Source of the DNA: Desulfovibrio sp.
GTDB taxonomy: Bacteria > Desulfobacterota > Desulfovibrionia > Desulfovibrionales > Desulfovibrionaceae
DNA length: 23,488 bases
Assembly (NCBI GenBank): GCA_014804905.1
Contig: JAAUYX010000019.1
Location: forward strand, 72,374-95,861
Direction: 5' to 3'
Part shown: positions 22,381 to 23,488 of the stretch, piece after piece
Layout of the letters: each line of letters starts with the position of its first letter
Position numbering within the stretch: the first letter of the stretch is position 1
Made by a program: the position numbers and the translations under genes
Notes under the pieces: generated by a model
Database searches by the model: none
Seen by the model: only the letters and a program-made list of their open reading frames with translations
What the model was told of the DNA's origin: nothing

Positions 22381-22645
22381 GGGGCACCTGGCCTGTTTTT
22401 CAAACCCTCAAGGGCCACGTCTCGCTCGGATGACTACCCAGCTTTCTGGCTGAACCCGATGCCCTTTTGCTTTTCATGCCTTTCGACTTTCGGGTGCGAG
22501 AAGCGCAGCGCCGAGCGCCATTGGGGAGTCAAGAGGGGCGCGCCCCTTTTGCAAGATGACACCAGGGCGTAGCACTGGTGTCATCTTGCCACGAATAACC
22601 CCCAACGTGCAGTGGCTTTTTTGCAGGGGGGGAAATTTTTTCGTT
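22381..22645. other. Candidate origin of transfer (oriT) between divergent mobilization genes
   Basis: A perfect 15-bp inverted repeat, GCAAGATGACACCAG at 22551-22565 and CTGGTGTCATCTTGC at 22575-22589, has a 9-base spacer. Its right arm contains CATCTTGC, close to the CATCCTG(C/T) nick sequence of MOBP systems. A 14-bp palindrome AGGGGCGCGCCCCT lies at 22534-22547, followed by TTTT, and may be a terminator or binding site. The position between a relaxase and a small accessory gene pointing in opposite directions is typical for oriT. The nick position is inferred. Confidence 0.6.
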
Positions 22646-23293
22646 ATGCTTGCCTCAATCTTTGAAAAAGGGGGCAAAGCCGTGGGGAGAATCGGAAAAA
22701 TCACACCGGAACAACTGAGGTCTGCCCGGAGGCTTTTAAGGGAGTTACCGATGAAGGATACTCGCTGTTCCCGCGAGGAGGCAGCGGCATTTCTTGAGAA
22801 GGATCTCAAGCGGGCGTTCAGGAAAGGCTACACTACAAAAGAGCTATGTGCCCTCTTGAAAAAGGCGGGAATCATCATCCCGGAACGCCTGGTCGCTCGT
22901 TATCAGGAACCCGGGGCGGAGGCTCGGGAAAACGGGTATTTAAAGTCCGAAAAGCAGGGTAATCGGGACGAGAGGAAGAGCCTGGCTCCTCATCCGAAAA
23001 CCGAGGATGCCACGCTAGCAGAAAACACCACTACCACCTCAAAGAATGAGGGAGCGCCCAGGACAAAACCCGAGTCGGGTGGCCAAGATTACTGTCCTCT
23101 AACCGGGGGCAGAACACGAGGGGAGAGATTTAGTGCTGTCCCCGCTCCCTCCAGTGGGCCACGCTGTGGCTGCGCGGAAAAGGGTAAGATACCCTACTCC
23201 GAAATTACCCATGGGGTGAGTGACAAAAAGGGAGCTTCGTTTCCGCCGCTTCTCCCCAAAACTCCATGCGCCTCCCGTCTCCCCGAGGTTTGA
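22646..23293 (+). CDS. Small mobilization accessory protein, possibly TraK/MobC-like
   Basis: A 215-residue protein divergent from the relaxase across the candidate oriT, the usual place for an oriT-binding accessory factor. The N-terminal 85 residues are helical and basic (K-I-T-P-E-Q-L-R-S-A-R-R-L-L-R-E-L and F-L-E-K-D-L-K-R-A-F-R-K-G-Y-T-T-K-E-L). They end in A-G-I-I-I-P-E-R-L-V-A-R-Y, a helix-turn-helix-like arrangement reminiscent of IncP TraK. The rest is low-complexity, rich in Gly, Ser, Pro and charged residues, and may be disordered. I chose the ATG at 22646, which has a G-rich stretch upstream; the frame is open to 22556, but that part overlaps the inverted repeat. Family identity is tentative and rests mostly on position. 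Confidence 0.6.
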   Translation: MLASIFEKGGKAVGRIGKITPEQLRSARRLLRELPMKDTRCSREEAAAFLEKDLKRAFRKGYTTKELCALLKKAGIIIPERLVARYQEPGAEARENGYLKSEKQGNRDERKSLAPHPKTEDATLAENTTTTSKNEGAPRTKPESGGQDYCPLTGGRTRGERFSAVPAPSSGPRCGCAEKGKIPYSEITHGVSDKKGASFPPLLPKTPCASRLPEV

Positions 23294-23390
23294 CAAACGG
23301 GGTGAACCCGTGTTCCTTATAAAAAAATGCATACAGGCGGGAGAGCCCATCCCCGCCCGCGCTCTCACCTCTTTCCCTTTCCGCTGGCCT

Positions 23391-23488
23391 ATGCTGGAAC
23401 ACGACATCGAGCAGCAGCTCATCCGCAAGCTCACGGACGGCCTCAAGTACACCTACAGGGCCGACATCCGCGACCTCGCCTCACTGGA
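23391..23488 (+). CDS. hsdR: Type I restriction enzyme subunit R (HsdR), first 32 codons only
   Basis: The frame from the ATG at 23391 encodes E-H-D-I-E-Q-Q-L-I-R-K-L, then L-K-Y-T-Y-R-A-D-I-R-D-L-A-S-L, which matches the highly conserved beginning of HsdR proteins. HsdR is the translocase and nuclease subunit of type I restriction-modification. The window ends inside the gene; hsdM and hsdS should lie nearby outside it. No clear Shine-Dalgarno precedes this ATG. The frame stays open upstream to a GTG at 23310, but the added residues do not look like HsdR. The gap 23294-23390 holds nothing else recognisable. Confidence 0.8.
   Translation, partial: MLEHDIEQQLIRKLTDGLKYTYRADIRDLASL

Noticed and set aside
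1..23488. CRISPR arrays, insertion sequences and rRNA genes
   Set aside because: No regularly spaced repeats, transposase motifs or rRNA sequence were seen on reading the window.

Overview
The window is mostly GC-rich chromosome interrupted by one strikingly AT-rich patch. It looks like a member of the Desulfovibrionaceae or a related deltaproteobacterium. The basis is the gene order rpoN - hpf - rapZ - mannose-family EIIA, which has an EIIA-Man where enterobacteria have NPr, together with the general protein style. This assignment is an inference. Nothing in the window proves the genus.

Region 1 (1-4068, + strand) is housekeeping. It holds a 5'-truncated NAD-dependent DNA ligase (ligA), dapB of lysine and diaminopimelate synthesis, a SMUG2-like uracil-DNA glycosylase overlapping the end of dapB, and an NADPH-dependent FMN reductase overlapping the glycosylase. 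A hairpin and a promoter-like sequence close the unit.

Region 2 (4249-9249, + strand) is a tight three-gene operon: a TerB-N/TerB-C protein, a BrxD-type P-loop ATPase and an Lhr-type DEAD/DEAH helicase. This composition and order match the Shango anti-phage system (sngABC). It sits between core genes with no integrase or IS beside it.

Region 3 (9392-12937, - strand) reads rpoN, hpf (long form), rapZ and an EIIA-Man. It is the sigma-54 and phosphotransferase regulatory cluster. No ptsN lies between hpf and rapZ.

Region 4 begins at a tRNA-Leu(CAG) at 13228-13314 and runs off the right end. It is an integrative and mobilizable genomic island. A P4-type tyrosine integrase lies just 3' of the tRNA. 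Next come an RHH/Doc toxin-antitoxin pair behind a 20-bp palindrome, an unrecognised 326-residue protein, and an AlpA-type regulator whose ribosome-binding site lies in a hairpin. An AT-rich segment follows, carrying a DUF262/DUF1524 (GmrSD-type) nuclease gene broken by a one-base shift at an A7 tract. After it comes a decayed second copy of the AlpA gene, then a MOBP relaxase fused to a RepB-like primase domain. The island continues with an oriT-like inverted repeat, a divergent small mobilization-type protein, and the first 32 codons of a type I restriction subunit HsdR. No second copy of the tRNA 3' end (attR) was found, so the island extends beyond the window.

The window therefore carries several conflict modules: a Shango-like operon embedded in the core, and a toxin-antitoxin pair, a modification-dependent nuclease and a type I R-M system on the island. 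The most unusual structures are the alpA / pseudo-alpA pair bracketing the AT-rich nuclease cargo, the slippery-tract frameshift, and a compact three-way-junction fold upstream of the tRNA.
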